Program-made: the position numbers and the translations under genes
Notes under the pieces: model-generated
What the model saw: only the letters and a program-made list of their open reading frames with translations
Told to the model about the DNA's origin: nothing
The model's database searches: none
From: Halobacteriovoraceae bacterium
Lineage (GTDB): Bacteria; Bdellovibrionota; Bacteriovoracia; Bacteriovoracales; Bacteriovoracaceae
Assembly (NCBI GenBank): GCA_020635115.1
Contig: JACKAK010000004.1
Span: 365,460-429,459, forward strand
Length of the DNA: 64,000 nucleotides
Direction: 5' to 3'
In this document: one piece after another, positions 8,450 to 16,160 of the stretch
How the letters are laid out: the number at the start of each line of letters is the position of its first letter
Numbering within the stretch: position 1 is the stretch's first letter

Positions 8450-9298
8450 ATGAAAAAGACAAAAATAAAAATTCAAAAAATGGACTGTCCTTCAGAAATC
8501 AAAATGATCGAAGGAATTGTTGAAAAAATTGATCAAGAAATTAAAATGGAGTTTGATTTAGGAGATCGAACTGTAAGTTTTTACCATCGTTGTGATTTAA
8601 ATCTAATTCTTCAGGGGTTAGAAAATATTTCACTGCCAGGAACACTTTTATCATCTGAAGATATCTTAGAAAGTGACGTTCCTGAAATTGCTCCAAGCGT
8701 TGAAGCAAAAACCTTAAAATACTTACTCGCCATTAATTTCACAATGTTTCTTGTTGAAATATTTTTGGGATTTTACGCAGAGTCGACGGGGTTGATTGCT
8801 GACGGATTAGATATGCTGGCAGATTCTTTTGTTTACGGTATTAGCCTATATGCTGTTGGCAAAAGTGTTCATGTTAAAAACAAAACAGCCTTCTTAAGTG
8901 GTGTTATGCAAATTTCATTAGGCTTATTATGTCTTGTTGAAGTAGGTCGAAAATTTTATTTTGGAAGTGAGCCTCTATCAAACTTTATGATAATCGTCTC
9001 AATTGTTGCTCTAATTGCAAATGTATGGTGTCTTACTCTTATTCATAAACATAAGGATGGGGAAGTGCATATGAAAGCCAGTTGGATATTTTCTGCCAAT
9101 GATGTCATTGTAAATACAGGTGTTATTATATCTGGTGCTTTAGTTTACTTTTTCAAAACTAATATCCCTGACTTAATTATCGGTGGTCTTGTTTCACTTA
9201 TTGTTATTAAGGGTGGATTAACAATTATTAAGCTCTCAAAGCCTCAAAAAGAGCAACCAAGTGAAAATCAAGATTGCTGTTCTGGTAAATGTAGCTAA
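8450..9298 (+). CDS. Divergent CDF-family cation transporter with HMA-like N-domain
   Basis: I prefer ATG 8450 (282 residues); ATG 8414 lies inside the previous gene and has no ribosome binding site. Residues 1-75 resemble a heavy-metal-associated fold but have only one Cys (KMDCPSE) instead of CxxC. A CDF membrane domain follows, with TM2 LIADGLDMLADSF. TM5 reads FSANDVIVN, where the usual HxxxD is replaced by N/D residues. The tail ends in CCSGKCS, a soft-metal ligand cluster. The Cys-rich ends and altered TM5 site suggest a metal preference different from CzcD. It is the last gene of the island's metal operon; the stop is followed by a convergent gene. Confidence 0.75.
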   Translation: MKKTKIKIQKMDCPSEIKMIEGIVEKIDQEIKMEFDLGDRTVSFYHRCDLNLILQGLENISLPGTLLSSEDILESDVPEIAPSVEAKTLKYLLAINFTMFLVEIFLGFYAESTGLIADGLDMLADSFVYGISLYAVGKSVHVKNKTAFLSGVMQISLGLLCLVEVGRKFYFGSEPLSNFMIIVSIVALIANVWCLTLIHKHKDGEVHMKASWIFSANDVIVNTGVIISGALVYFFKTNIPDLIIGGLVSLIVIKGGLTIIKLSKPQKEQPSENQDCCSGKCS

Positions 9299-9306
9299 AA
9301 GAGTTT

Positions 9307-9474
9307 TTAAGGAGCTTTTGTCAGCTTCTTAGTGAACACTTCAAGTGACGGAAGTCCTTTATGAACTTTGATTATAGCTTCTTTTTTAATAGCCTTGCTA
9401 GATAAGTTTAAAACCGTAGTCCCTGTAATTACTGTAAATAATATCGCAAGAAATATCTCAATTATCGCACGCAT
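9307..9474 (-). CDS. Small single-span membrane protein
   Basis: A 55-residue protein starting MRAIIEIFLAILFTV, with one transmembrane helix (about 3-22) and a basic C-terminal tail. The start is set by GGGAGGA, which also forms the last codons of the upstream gene; ATG follows that gene's stop directly, so the two are coupled. No family is recognised. Confidence 0.5.
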   Translation of the reverse strand: MRAIIEIFLAILFTVITGTTVLNLSSKAIKKEAIIKVHKGLPSLEVFTKKLTKAP

Positions 9475-9475
9475 A

Positions 9476-9916
9476 CTATTCCTCCCTTTTTTTAAGCTCT
9501 CGCTTAACAATGTCTTTTACTGTCGATGGATACCATGACCCACCGAGTTTAGTTGGTATGTTTTTATCGTTTAAGTATTCAGAGATTCGTTTAAATGAAT
9601 AACCCTTTTCTCGAAGGGAAATCATCTTTTCAATTACCCTTTGCTCACCCTTATGAACTACACGCATAGTCCCAACAAGCTTTTCACCGAAGCGAAGAGT
9701 AGGTGCTTTAATCTCTTCTTTTTTGAATCCAAGGGCACGAGTTGCATCACTTATTGAAGAGCGAGGCCAGCCTGTTAATTTTGAAATTTCATGGCTAGAA
9801 AGGTCTTTTTCTAAGTACAGTTTCCGCAAAAGTTCTGAATTTTGGATGGGTTTATTGAAGAAATGTGCTATGATTACAGGTACATAATGTGGGGAGCTAC
9901 AGAGTTCGCGTAGCAT
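9476..9916 (-). CDS. Recombinase-domain DNA-binding protein lacking a catalytic domain
   Basis: A 146-residue protein. ATG 9916 is preceded by a GGTGGGGG stretch; an in-frame TTG at 9937 would add 7 residues. It contains two DNA-binding parts: a helix-turn-helix at about 35-60 (LSSHEISKLTGWPRSSIS) and a C-terminal segment (about 95-140: GYSFKRISEYLNDKNIPTK, STVKDIVKR) that matches the recombinase domain following the catalytic domain in serine recombinases. The catalytic resolvase domain with its Ser nucleophile is missing. It is either a remnant of a serine recombinase or a regulator or recombination directionality factor of the surrounding element. It is coupled to the small membrane protein downstream. 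Confidence 0.6.
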   Translation of the reverse strand: MLRELCSSPHYVPVIIAHFFNKPIQNSELLRKLYLEKDLSSHEISKLTGWPRSSISDATRALGFKKEEIKAPTLRFGEKLVGTMRVVHKGEQRVIEKMISLREKGYSFKRISEYLNDKNIPTKLGGSWYPSTVKDIVKRELKKREE

Positions 9917-9930
9917 TGTCGAACCCCCAC
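9889..9930 (+). ncRNA. Possible structured RNA antisense to the recombinase-like gene
   Basis: On the plus strand GTGGGG (9889-9894) pairs with CCCCAC (9925-9930), and inside it GCTAC (9896-9900) pairs with GTAGC (9910-9914). This fold is followed 20 bases later by a plus-strand intrinsic terminator that serves no visible plus-strand gene. Together they suggest a short RNA covering the 5' end of the minus-strand gene. No known RNA family is recognised, and no clear promoter was found. Confidence 0.3.
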
Positions 9931-9949
9931 CAGACAAAACAAAAAATTA

Positions 9950-9972
9950 GGCCCTCAATCGAGGGTCTTTTT
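9950..9972 (+). terminator. Intrinsic terminator (plus strand) without an obvious gene
   Basis: GGCCCTC (9950-9956) pairs with GAGGGTC (9961-9967, one G-U pair) around the tetraloop AATC, followed by TTTTT (9968-9972). Read on the minus strand it is also followed by a T-rich stretch, so it could act in both directions. Confidence 0.65.
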
Positions 9973-10069
9973 ATATTAATAAATTCAATTACCTAGACGA
10001 AATGAGTTCTTTTTGTTCACTTTTTAAATCACCTAAAATCATCCAAAATCACTCTGATTGATGACTTTT

Positions 10070-10137
10070 GTAGTTGATGGCCGTAGTTCATCAAAAATCA
10101 ACTACACGTGCGTAGTCATCATTATAAAGTGTATAAT
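10070..10137 (+). promoter_or_regulatory. Operator-like repeat cluster and -10 box
   Basis: A perfect 9-base inverted repeat, GTAGTTGAT (10070-10078) and ATCAACTAC (10097-10105), encloses a third related copy GTAGTTCATC (10083-10092); a fourth, GTAGTCATC, is at 10112-10120. A TATAAT box lies at 10132-10137. This arrangement looks like a repressor or activator binding array ahead of the HTH-protein gene, possibly autoregulated. Confidence 0.45.
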
Positions 10138-10144
10138 ATCTCTT

Positions 10145-10174
10145 GAGACGGACATGGGCGAGACGGACGTGGGT
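10145..10174 (+). repeat. 15-bp tandem repeat, two copies, at the start of the HTH gene
   Basis: GAGACGGACATGGGC (10145-10159) is repeated directly as GAGACGGACGTGGGT (10160-10174), two differences in 15. If translated it gives ETDMG-ETDVG. It contains the candidate ATG start, and the repeat probably arose by slippage. Confidence 0.7.
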
Positions 10175-10582
10175 GAGAGTGTGAAGAGTATTACCAAAAA
10201 AGAGAATTTTATTCAGCTTAGGGCAGAAGGCCTTAGTTTTGAAAAAATATCTCGCGAGTTAAATGTATCGAAAAAAACTCTGATAAACTGGAGTAGAGAT
10301 TTTGAGTGCGATATCCAAAACATGAAGAGCTTAAGATTGGATATGCTACGTGAACGATATTTACGTGATATAGAGCAAAGATTAAAAATATATTGCAAGT
10401 TTCAGGAGAAAATTGAAAAAGAGTTACTTAGTCGTGACTTAAAAGATCTTTCAACAGACAAACTCTATCGAATTTTTGATCAGAATGAATCGAAAATTTC
10501 CGAGGGATTTAATGTCTTTTTTAAAGGTGAAGAGCCATTTTATGGACTAGGTAAAGCTAGGTTAATTGAGTGGCCAATTTAA
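10154..10582 (+). CDS. Helix-turn-helix protein of the mobile element
   Basis: About 142 residues if started at ATG 10154; GTG 10169 or 10181 are alternatives, and the longer frame from 10058 would run through the promoter-like region. Residues 15-50 form a classic HTH (LRAEGLSFEKISRELNVSKKTLINW) of the kind seen in small terminase-like or transposase-related proteins. The remainder is strongly helical and charged (about 60-110), then ends in a non-helical tail. It probably binds DNA as part of element regulation. No precise family is recognised. Convergent with the next gene. Confidence 0.5.
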   Translation: MGETDVGESVKSITKKENFIQLRAEGLSFEKISRELNVSKKTLINWSRDFECDIQNMKSLRLDMLRERYLRDIEQRLKIYCKFQEKIEKELLSRDLKDLSTDKLYRIFDQNESKISEGFNVFFKGEEPFYGLGKARLIEWPI

Positions 10583-10613
10583 GAGAAACTAAAAGGCCTC
10601 CAAAATTACACCT

Positions 10614-11264
10614 TTAATCTGATAATCTTATTCCTTTGATGTCGGATTCCAAAAAATCGGGATAATTCTTCTTATAAAAATCATGTTCTGGTTTTGTTAT
10701 TGTGGTCCATTTATTTTGGAGATGATTGATATAGTCATCGAATTCTTGGCGAGAATTGCACCTTCCGATTGCTTTAATAAAATCTTTTTTGGGAGTTATC
10801 TCATTTTCAATAAAAAAATCCATAACTTTCTTATGTTGATCAGATAATTTTTTTATAATTGGGCCAACTGGATTTGAAACTACTATTCTCCATAAATCTC
10901 TTTTAAGAGTACGTACCCATTCATTATTATCTGGTTTTTCATCAGGAACAACACTTGGTCTGTAGAAGGCATTAATTCTCTTTGATTTTAAGAATTGATG
11001 AAATTCACCATTTTTTTTGAGGAACTCTCTGAGCCATTCCATTGAATTTCTTGAACCAGAAGAAAGTTCAATCGCTGTTATAAGAATAATTGCGAGTGGT
11101 TTTGGGATACGTTTTCTGCCACCATTGGCCACTATGTAATTATGCATATCATCTAGGTCTATATTACTCCACGGTTTTTCTATATTATTTGAGAGAAAAT
11201 TTCCAAACTCTGATTGATGACAGATTAAGGCTTTTAGGGCGTTAATTTGGTTTTTATCCAGCAT
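10614..11264 (-). CDS. Hypothetical protein of the mobile element
   Basis: A 216-residue protein, probably cytoplasmic, with no signal peptide or membrane segment and many charged residues. The region near residue 50 (NGGRKRIPKPLAIILITAIEL) and the helical C-terminal half do not match a family I know. It is convergent with the HTH gene and divergent from the nuclease-like gene at 11438, whose 170-base shared upstream region may hold promoters for both. Confidence 0.5.
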   Translation of the reverse strand: MLDKNQINALKALICHQSEFGNFLSNNIEKPWSNIDLDDMHNYIVANGGRKRIPKPLAIILITAIELSSGSRNSMEWLREFLKKNGEFHQFLKSKRINAFYRPSVVPDEKPDNNEWVRTLKRDLWRIVVSNPVGPIIKKLSDQHKKVMDFFIENEITPKKDFIKAIGRCNSRQEFDDYINHLQNKWTTITKPEHDFYKKNYPDFLESDIKGIRLSD

Positions 11265-11437
11265 TATATTCTTTTAATTTAGTTTTTCGGTATTTTGTCC
11301 CACTCCCCAAACCAGGTAAATATTCCTTATCTTGGTAGCAGGTTCAGCATTGATAGCACATGACATGAGTTATAGCTAATCGTGTTTGGACATGTTTACT
11401 AGATGCAAATAAGTATCTGAATTTAAAGGAGCATTTG

Positions 11438-12100
11438 ATGTTACAGAAGAATTGTAACCAGGGTGATTATTACCTTAGTAAAATGAGAAGAGCAGGTAGA
11501 AATGAAGTCTTTAATAAGATTGAAGAGATTTTGAGTTTTGATGTACTGAAGTATCAGTACGATTTATTAGAAATCAGGCTCAGTGAGTCATTTGAGACTA
11601 CTAAAACGTCATATGAGTCAAGAGTCTTAAAGAAAATCAAAGAATCTTATAAGGGAGATATTTTCACCTCAATGTGGATCGGTAAAAGGAATATTGATAT
11701 TTTTATTCCTGGGCTTAGAGGAAATACCTACGAACAAACTATTCAAAATATTACTAAAGCACGTTACTTCAAAGGACTAGCAATAGAAATAGACGGTTCG
11801 ATTCATGATCAAGAATTTAAAATGAAAAAGGATTCGTCAAAGTATCGACAATTACATGCATTGGAAATTGGTCTACTGACGATCGAAAACAGAGACATAA
11901 AGCTAAATTTTATTCAGAAAATAATTCGAGGGTTAATCGACATGCCTAGGGTTGATTATCGGCAGAGAAGAAGACTTTTTAGAAATATTTTCATAACTAC
12001 TCTTTTGGCACACTACACCGATGAAGAGTTAAACAATTTGTTCAAAACTAAACACTTAACGCACCTCTTCACGGAAAGTAGAAAAATAATTAAGTTGTAG
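11438..12100 (+). CDS. Probable Vsr/DUF559-like PD-(D/E)XK nuclease
   Basis: A 220-residue protein starting at ATG 11438, with AAAGGA 7 bases upstream. The middle part shows the endonuclease core of the Vsr/DUF559 type: NIDIFIPGL (about residue 75, strand with Asp), then AIEIDGSIHDQEFKMKKDSS (about 108-127, with E, D and H ligands), then a hydrophobic strand GLLTIENRD. In this fold these residues bind Mg2+ for strand cleavage. The N-terminal 60 residues and the C-terminal 60 residues are basic and helical. It precedes the excisionase/integrase genes by 8 bases, so it may be an element-encoded nuclease, either a defence component or involved in transfer. Confidence 0.55.
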   Translation: MLQKNCNQGDYYLSKMRRAGRNEVFNKIEEILSFDVLKYQYDLLEIRLSESFETTKTSYESRVLKKIKESYKGDIFTSMWIGKRNIDIFIPGLRGNTYEQTIQNITKARYFKGLAIEIDGSIHDQEFKMKKDSSKYRQLHALEIGLLTIENRDIKLNFIQKIIRGLIDMPRVDYRQRRRLFRNIFITTLLAHYTDEELNNLFKTKHLTHLFTESRKIIKL

Positions 12101-12108
12101 GTAGGAAA

Positions 12109-12348
12109 ATGAAGGAAAAGAAAGTAAACGAGTCCATCAGCTCTTTTACATTTGAATATAAGGAAATTTTGACGACTACTGAAGCCGCTTTTTATATGGG
12201 AAAGAGTGTTTCTTCATTTTTTAATGATGTAAGCAATGGAAAAATTCCATATTACAAGTTTGGTAGAAGTAATCGTTATTTAAAAAGTGAACTTAGAGAA
12301 CTTCTTTTGTCTCAACCAAGAGGAGTTCGTAATGATAAAGTTCAATGA
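12109..12348 (+). CDS. Excisionase-like HTH protein
   Basis: A 79-residue protein with a MerR/AlpA-type winged helix: LTTTEAAFYMGKSVSSFFN (about 21-39), then GKIPYYKFGRSNRYLKSELRELL (a recognition wing typical of Xis and DNA-binding excisionase-family proteins). It immediately precedes and overlaps the integrase gene by 17 bases, the usual xis-int arrangement, and probably sets the direction of element excision. A ribosome binding site, AGGA, precedes ATG. Confidence 0.75.
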   Translation: MKEKKVNESISSFTFEYKEILTTTEAAFYMGKSVSSFFNDVSNGKIPYYKFGRSNRYLKSELRELLLSQPRGVRNDKVQ

Positions 12349-13420
12349 GAAGAAAAAATGTTTTGAGGTTTCTTATAGTAAAAGGCATCCTATTACGAGA
12401 AGGCCATATACATTAAGAAGAACTTCAATAAAAACAAAAGCAGAGGCCAAGAGGGTTGAAAGACGACTTGTAATTCTACTTGAGGACAAGTTTCGAAAAA
12501 AAGTCATTCCAACCTTTGAGATCTTGATGCGAGAATACATCGACTTTTTAAAAAACCAAGATGTATCACTAAAAACTGTAGAAAGTTACTTTTTGGGACT
12601 TAGGGCACATGCTTTGCCAGCTTGGAAAGATCGGATTATCGATACGATCTCTACAAATGAGATCAGGTCGTTAATACTGGAGAAAGTTGGAGATCGCTCA
12701 ACAAGTCATCAAAAGAATGTTCTCAAATACATTCGAAGTGCATTTAATTATGCAATTGATGAAAACTACATTTCTCGTAATCCATCACCAAATATGAAGT
12801 TCAAGATCAAAAACAAGATTAAAGATGTTTTAACGGAGGAACAGGTTAGAATTCTTTTAAACATGGCCAAAGAGGTAGAATGTGAATGGTATCCAGTTTG
12901 GGCAACTGCTCTTTACACTGGAATGAGAAATGGAGAGTTGTACGCTCTTACTTGGGATAAAGTTGATCTCAAAAGGAAAGTCCTTAAAGTCGACTGTTCA
13001 TGGAATAACAAAGACGGTTTTAAAGATACTAAGAGTGGGGATGACAGAATTGTGGGAATTGCTCCAGCTCTTCTTGAGGTATTCATGACTCTTAGGGCCA
13101 AAAATGAGGACTCAAATTTTGTACTTCCAAGAATAGATAAATGGGATAAAGGAGAACAGGCCAGTGAGCTTAGAAAGTTTCTTGAGGGTTTAGGTCTACC
13201 TCGTATAAGGTTTCATGATCTCAGGGCTACCTGGGCCACGATAATGCTCTCTAGAGGGATAGAGCCTATTAAAGTGATGCTTATGGGTGGATGGAAAGAC
13301 TTAAAAACTATGCAATGCTACGTAAGAAAGGCCGGAGTAAGTTTAAATGGCATTACTGATGAGCTTAAATTGCATAATCCAAGTGTAGCGAAAACTCCAT
13401 TAGTAGAGTTGTTTCGTTAA
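12332..13420 (+). CDS. int: Tyrosine-family site-specific integrase
   Basis: A 362-residue phage-type integrase. ATG 12332 is chosen because GAGGAG (12320-12325) lies 6 bases upstream. An N-terminal arm-type DNA-binding segment (about 1-55) is followed by a core-binding SAM-like domain (about 60-155). The catalytic domain shows the active residues ALYTGMRNGEL (Arg), HDLRATWATIML (His-x-x-Arg), GGWKDLKT (Trp in place of the second His) and MQCYVRK (Tyr nucleophile). It should integrate and excise the surrounding element. No tRNA gene lies beside it; a candidate attachment site is discussed near 16.17 kb. Confidence 0.92.
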   Translation: MIKFNEKKKCFEVSYSKRHPITRRPYTLRRTSIKTKAEAKRVERRLVILLEDKFRKKVIPTFEILMREYIDFLKNQDVSLKTVESYFLGLRAHALPAWKDRIIDTISTNEIRSLILEKVGDRSTSHQKNVLKYIRSAFNYAIDENYISRNPSPNMKFKIKNKIKDVLTEEQVRILLNMAKEVECEWYPVWATALYTGMRNGELYALTWDKVDLKRKVLKVDCSWNNKDGFKDTKSGDDRIVGIAPALLEVFMTLRAKNEDSNFVLPRIDKWDKGEQASELRKFLEGLGLPRIRFHDLRATWATIMLSRGIEPIKVMLMGGWKDLKTMQCYVRKAGVSLNGITDELKLHNPSVAKTPLVELFR

Positions 13421-13451
13421 GCATATTAACATTTTGGGAAAGGAGTCCCTT

Positions 13452-13550
13452 ATGTTTTTTTGTGTTTTAAAATGTAAGTCACCGAGAATTCAAATTATTA
13501 AGCCTGGGGCTGTTTTATATATCTTAATTCGATTTAGTCTCTTCCGATAA
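13452..13550 (+). CDS. Possible 32-residue small ORF
   Basis: ATG 13452 is preceded by AAAGGAG at good spacing. The product (MFFCVLKCKS at the start) is hydrophobic and basic with no known relatives. The same bases also allow a small GGGA/TCCC hairpin followed by T-rich sequence, which could be the integrase terminator, so coding status is doubtful. Confidence 0.2.
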   Translation: MFFCVLKCKSPRIQIIKPGAVLYILIRFSLFR

Positions 13551-13584
13551 GTGGTTATCTTAACAATTTTACTTGGAGAGTTGT

Positions 13585-13884
13585 TTGAGTCAATCTGACT
13601 ATACCAATTTGAAAGAAGTATTAGATATTTTAAAAAGATTACCTCTAAACTCTAGGGTTCCCTTTGGAAATGTTAAGATAGATAATTTATTTAAAAAGAT
13701 CAATCAGTTGAATAGTGACTTGAAAGATGAAGTTCATAATAGGACCCAAATAACGCTAGAAGAAAATCATAAAGGAGAGGTGATTTTCTATAGATTGAAT
13801 GAGCCTGATTTTGATTGGATTGAAAAAAGGTTGGAGCATTTTAAAACTAGATCAGCGAACAAAATAGAGTCAAAAAATAGATAA
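13585..13884 (+). CDS. Small hypothetical protein
   Basis: A 99-residue protein. The start is probably TTG 13585 (MSQSDYTNLKEV), because GGAGAG lies just upstream; an earlier TTG (13573) includes that ribosome binding site. It is charged and helical, with a C-terminal part resembling a coiled segment (DWIEKRLEHFKTR). No signal peptide or family is recognised. It precedes the lipoprotein gene by 38 bases and may share its mRNA. Confidence 0.45.
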   Translation: MSQSDYTNLKEVLDILKRLPLNSRVPFGNVKIDNLFKKINQLNSDLKDEVHNRTQITLEENHKGEVIFYRLNEPDFDWIEKRLEHFKTRSANKIESKNR

Positions 13885-13922
13885 GGCTTTTTTGACTAAA
13901 ATTTTTCAAATATGGAGAGTAT

Positions 13923-14750
13923 ATGCTTCTTGTGCGCTTTGTTGTTTTACTTTCTCTCTTATACTTGACTAGCTGTGCTCACAGTCTGAACCCATATAAC
14001 GTTGATGTTGAGCCCAATTGGGTTGCACAGTTAAGATCTGGGGAGAATGCTTTAAAAGTGCAGCAAGGAGACAAGTATTACTTTAGAGCAATTTACTCTG
14101 GTGAAGAAAATTCAGAAAAGGTATGTCAATTTTCATTAGATAAAAATAGGGATTTCATAAAATCTAGTTATCCATTTGTTTCACAGATACCAATGACAAT
14201 AGAAGTTGTGTATTATAGCGATAAGCTAAAAGATTGCTCAACGACAATTAGTATTTCCAAGCGACTTGTAGACAAAATGGATGAAGTTAAGGCCATTGAA
14301 TCTGAATATGAAAAGTCTCTTGAAAAACTTGAAGATGATAAAAAACAATTAAAAGCAAATCTAGCGAATCAGATTGAAGAGAGAAAAGCTCTTGAACTTA
14401 AGATCAAATCATTGTCAGAGTTTATTAGAGCTAACGTAAAGTTAAAAAATCAGGCGGAAAGTCTTGATTATACGGTAAACAAAATTAGGAATCATGTCGT
14501 GAAAACTTCAAATATAGTATTTACTGAAGTTTACAATGGTATGAGTCAGCTTCAGCTTTCTAAGCTTTTAAACACTGCTGGGCTTAATTCTCAAATTGGG
14601 ATTAGATATTTATATAACTCATTTTGCCCTTCTAAATATCAAAGCAATCATGGAGTTGGAATTGTCTGTTGGTCGTCAAATTATGATAACCCTATCGTTT
14701 TGGGATATTGTAATTTATCCGGCTCATGTTGGAGCAGAAATTATAAATAG
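13923..14750 (+). CDS. Lipoprotein with coiled coil
   Basis: A 275-residue protein with a lipoprotein signal ending in LTSC (Cys 18), so probably anchored in a periplasmic leaflet. Residues 20-115 form a beta-rich part, about 118-170 a strong coiled coil (EYEKSLEKLEDDKKQ onward), and the C-terminal 60 residues are rich in Cys, Trp and Tyr (FCPSKYQSNH, CWSSNYDNP, CNLSGSCW), suggesting a small disulfide-stabilised domain. GGAGAG precedes ATG. Function unknown; it is an accessory gene of the element. Confidence 0.6.
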   Translation: MLLVRFVVLLSLLYLTSCAHSLNPYNVDVEPNWVAQLRSGENALKVQQGDKYYFRAIYSGEENSEKVCQFSLDKNRDFIKSSYPFVSQIPMTIEVVYYSDKLKDCSTTISISKRLVDKMDEVKAIESEYEKSLEKLEDDKKQLKANLANQIEERKALELKIKSLSEFIRANVKLKNQAESLDYTVNKIRNHVVKTSNIVFTEVYNGMSQLQLSKLLNTAGLNSQIGIRYLYNSFCPSKYQSNHGVGIVCWSSNYDNPIVLGYCNLSGSCWSRNYK

Positions 14751-14868
14751 TTTCTGAGATTTTTTAAGTATGAATAATAATATAATTAGGTTTAAAATTA
14801 GACGTTGAATAAGGGAGTTAGGTGCATAAATATCTTGGGTAAGATAATTTCACTTGTAAGAAAGTACT

Positions 14869-15324
14869 ATGAAGAACAAAAAGCATAATAGAACAAGTAT
14901 TGTAACTGGAGCGACAGGAGAACATTATGTTGCAGCAGAGTTGTCTAAACGTGGTTATATAGTAAGTTTGACACCCAGGAATACTCATACGGTTGATATT
15001 TTGGCATCCAGTATAGATGGAACTAAAACTATATCCATTCAGGTTAAAACAAGGTCAGATTGTATAAAAAAATGGACTCTTTCTCCCAAGGAGGAAGAAG
15101 TATCTGGAACAAAGTTTTTTTATATCTTTGTTAATTTAATGAATGACGAATACTATCCTGAATTTCACATAGTAAGAAGTAAAGTCGTTGTCGAATACAT
15201 CAAAAATAGTCATGATAATTGGAGAAAACGGAATGGAGAAAATAGACACTCAAAGATGAGGTTTTTTTCTGATGAAGAGTGTAAATATCTAGATAAATGG
15301 AGCTCTCTAGGACTAGATGAATAA
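14869..15324 (+). CDS. Probable PD-(D/E)XK-fold nuclease
   Basis: A 151-residue protein. The N-terminal half matches the compact nuclease fold: GATGEHYVAAELSKRGY (helix with Glu, about 15-31), HTVDILAS (catalytic Asp, about 43-50), ISIQVKTR (the E/QxK strand, about 58-65). This pattern occurs in Holliday-junction-resolvase-like and restriction-endonuclease-like proteins, which cut DNA with Mg2+. The second half contains an aromatic FFYIFVNL strand as in other short members. It lies between a lipoprotein and an unknown gene in the integrase-bearing region. The substrate is unknown. Confidence 0.6.
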   Translation: MKNKKHNRTSIVTGATGEHYVAAELSKRGYIVSLTPRNTHTVDILASSIDGTKTISIQVKTRSDCIKKWTLSPKEEEVSGTKFFYIFVNLMNDEYYPEFHIVRSKVVVEYIKNSHDNWRKRNGENRHSKMRFFSDEECKYLDKWSSLGLDE

Positions 15325-15430
15325 AATATTGATACGAAGCCTAGGTCTCGCTGACAAAGATCAGGCTCAAGAGGTACTAAGTATAAGCGATTAGGCGATT
15401 GTAAAGAACTTTGATTAAAAGAAGAATTTA

Positions 15431-16075
15431 ATGTGTGAATTATCAGATAATGACAAACAAAAAATAATCGATTGTATAGAAGAGCATATTACTGTCGATG
15501 CAAAACAGATCGAAAATTGGATTGGTCATTTGAGTTATATAAGTGACAGTTTGATTGATGAATCAATGTCGGACCATCATGCTTCCTTGGAGAACTTATT
15601 TTGGATAAGACTATTTGGACTTATAGTGGAAATCCAAGAGAATTTCCAGGTGAGTAATGATATATTGGATGTCACTACATATGATGAATTTACCGTCAAG
15701 TATCCTAACCTAGCAGAGAATAATCAACTGTTGAATTACGTTTTTAAAATTCTAGATCTGATATCTTTAATTAAGAGTAAGTTTAATGAGCGTGAATTAA
15801 TCGCAATTGATAATTACCGCCAAACTAACTGTCATGTTCTCCAAAAACATTATAGGCTAAAAGTGAAAACTAAAAATAACAGAACCAGTTTGGATGAAAA
15901 CTATAAAGTTAAAACAATTCCCAAATCATTTAATGTTAAAAAGTTAAAAAGTGAATTAGATGCTTTAATACAAAGCTATAATGGAAGTACCATTGATGTC
16001 GCGATTGATTTTGCGAAAAGAATAAATGACCCTGTTAAAGAACTCTATTCTTTCTACAAAAAACTTAATTCTTGA
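15431..16075 (+). CDS. Hypothetical protein of the accessory region
   Basis: A 214-residue, mainly helical, probably cytoplasmic protein with no signal peptide. The central region is acidic (EEHITVDAKQIENW, LENLFWIRLFGLIVEI), while about residues 125-175 are basic (HYRLKVKTKNNRTS). AAAAGAAG precedes ATG. No family is recognised. It is the last complete gene before the candidate right end of the element. Confidence 0.45.
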   Translation: MCELSDNDKQKIIDCIEEHITVDAKQIENWIGHLSYISDSLIDESMSDHHASLENLFWIRLFGLIVEIQENFQVSNDILDVTTYDEFTVKYPNLAENNQLLNYVFKILDLISLIKSKFNERELIAIDNYRQTNCHVLQKHYRLKVKTKNNRTSLDENYKVKTIPKSFNVKKLKSELDALIQSYNGSTIDVAIDFAKRINDPVKELYSFYKKLNS

Positions 16076-16160
16076 TAGAAATAATGGAGACATTTAAATA
16101 AGGGTAGTATTTCGTAGTGTGCCGCAGTTCTGAAAGCTAATAAAATCAAGAGGGTAAGGT

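Noticed and set aside
9880..9950. tRNA-like 3' end (TTCG and CCCCCACCA) as attachment site
   Set aside because: No T-arm with the TTCGA loop can be folded on either strand and no tRNA body is present.
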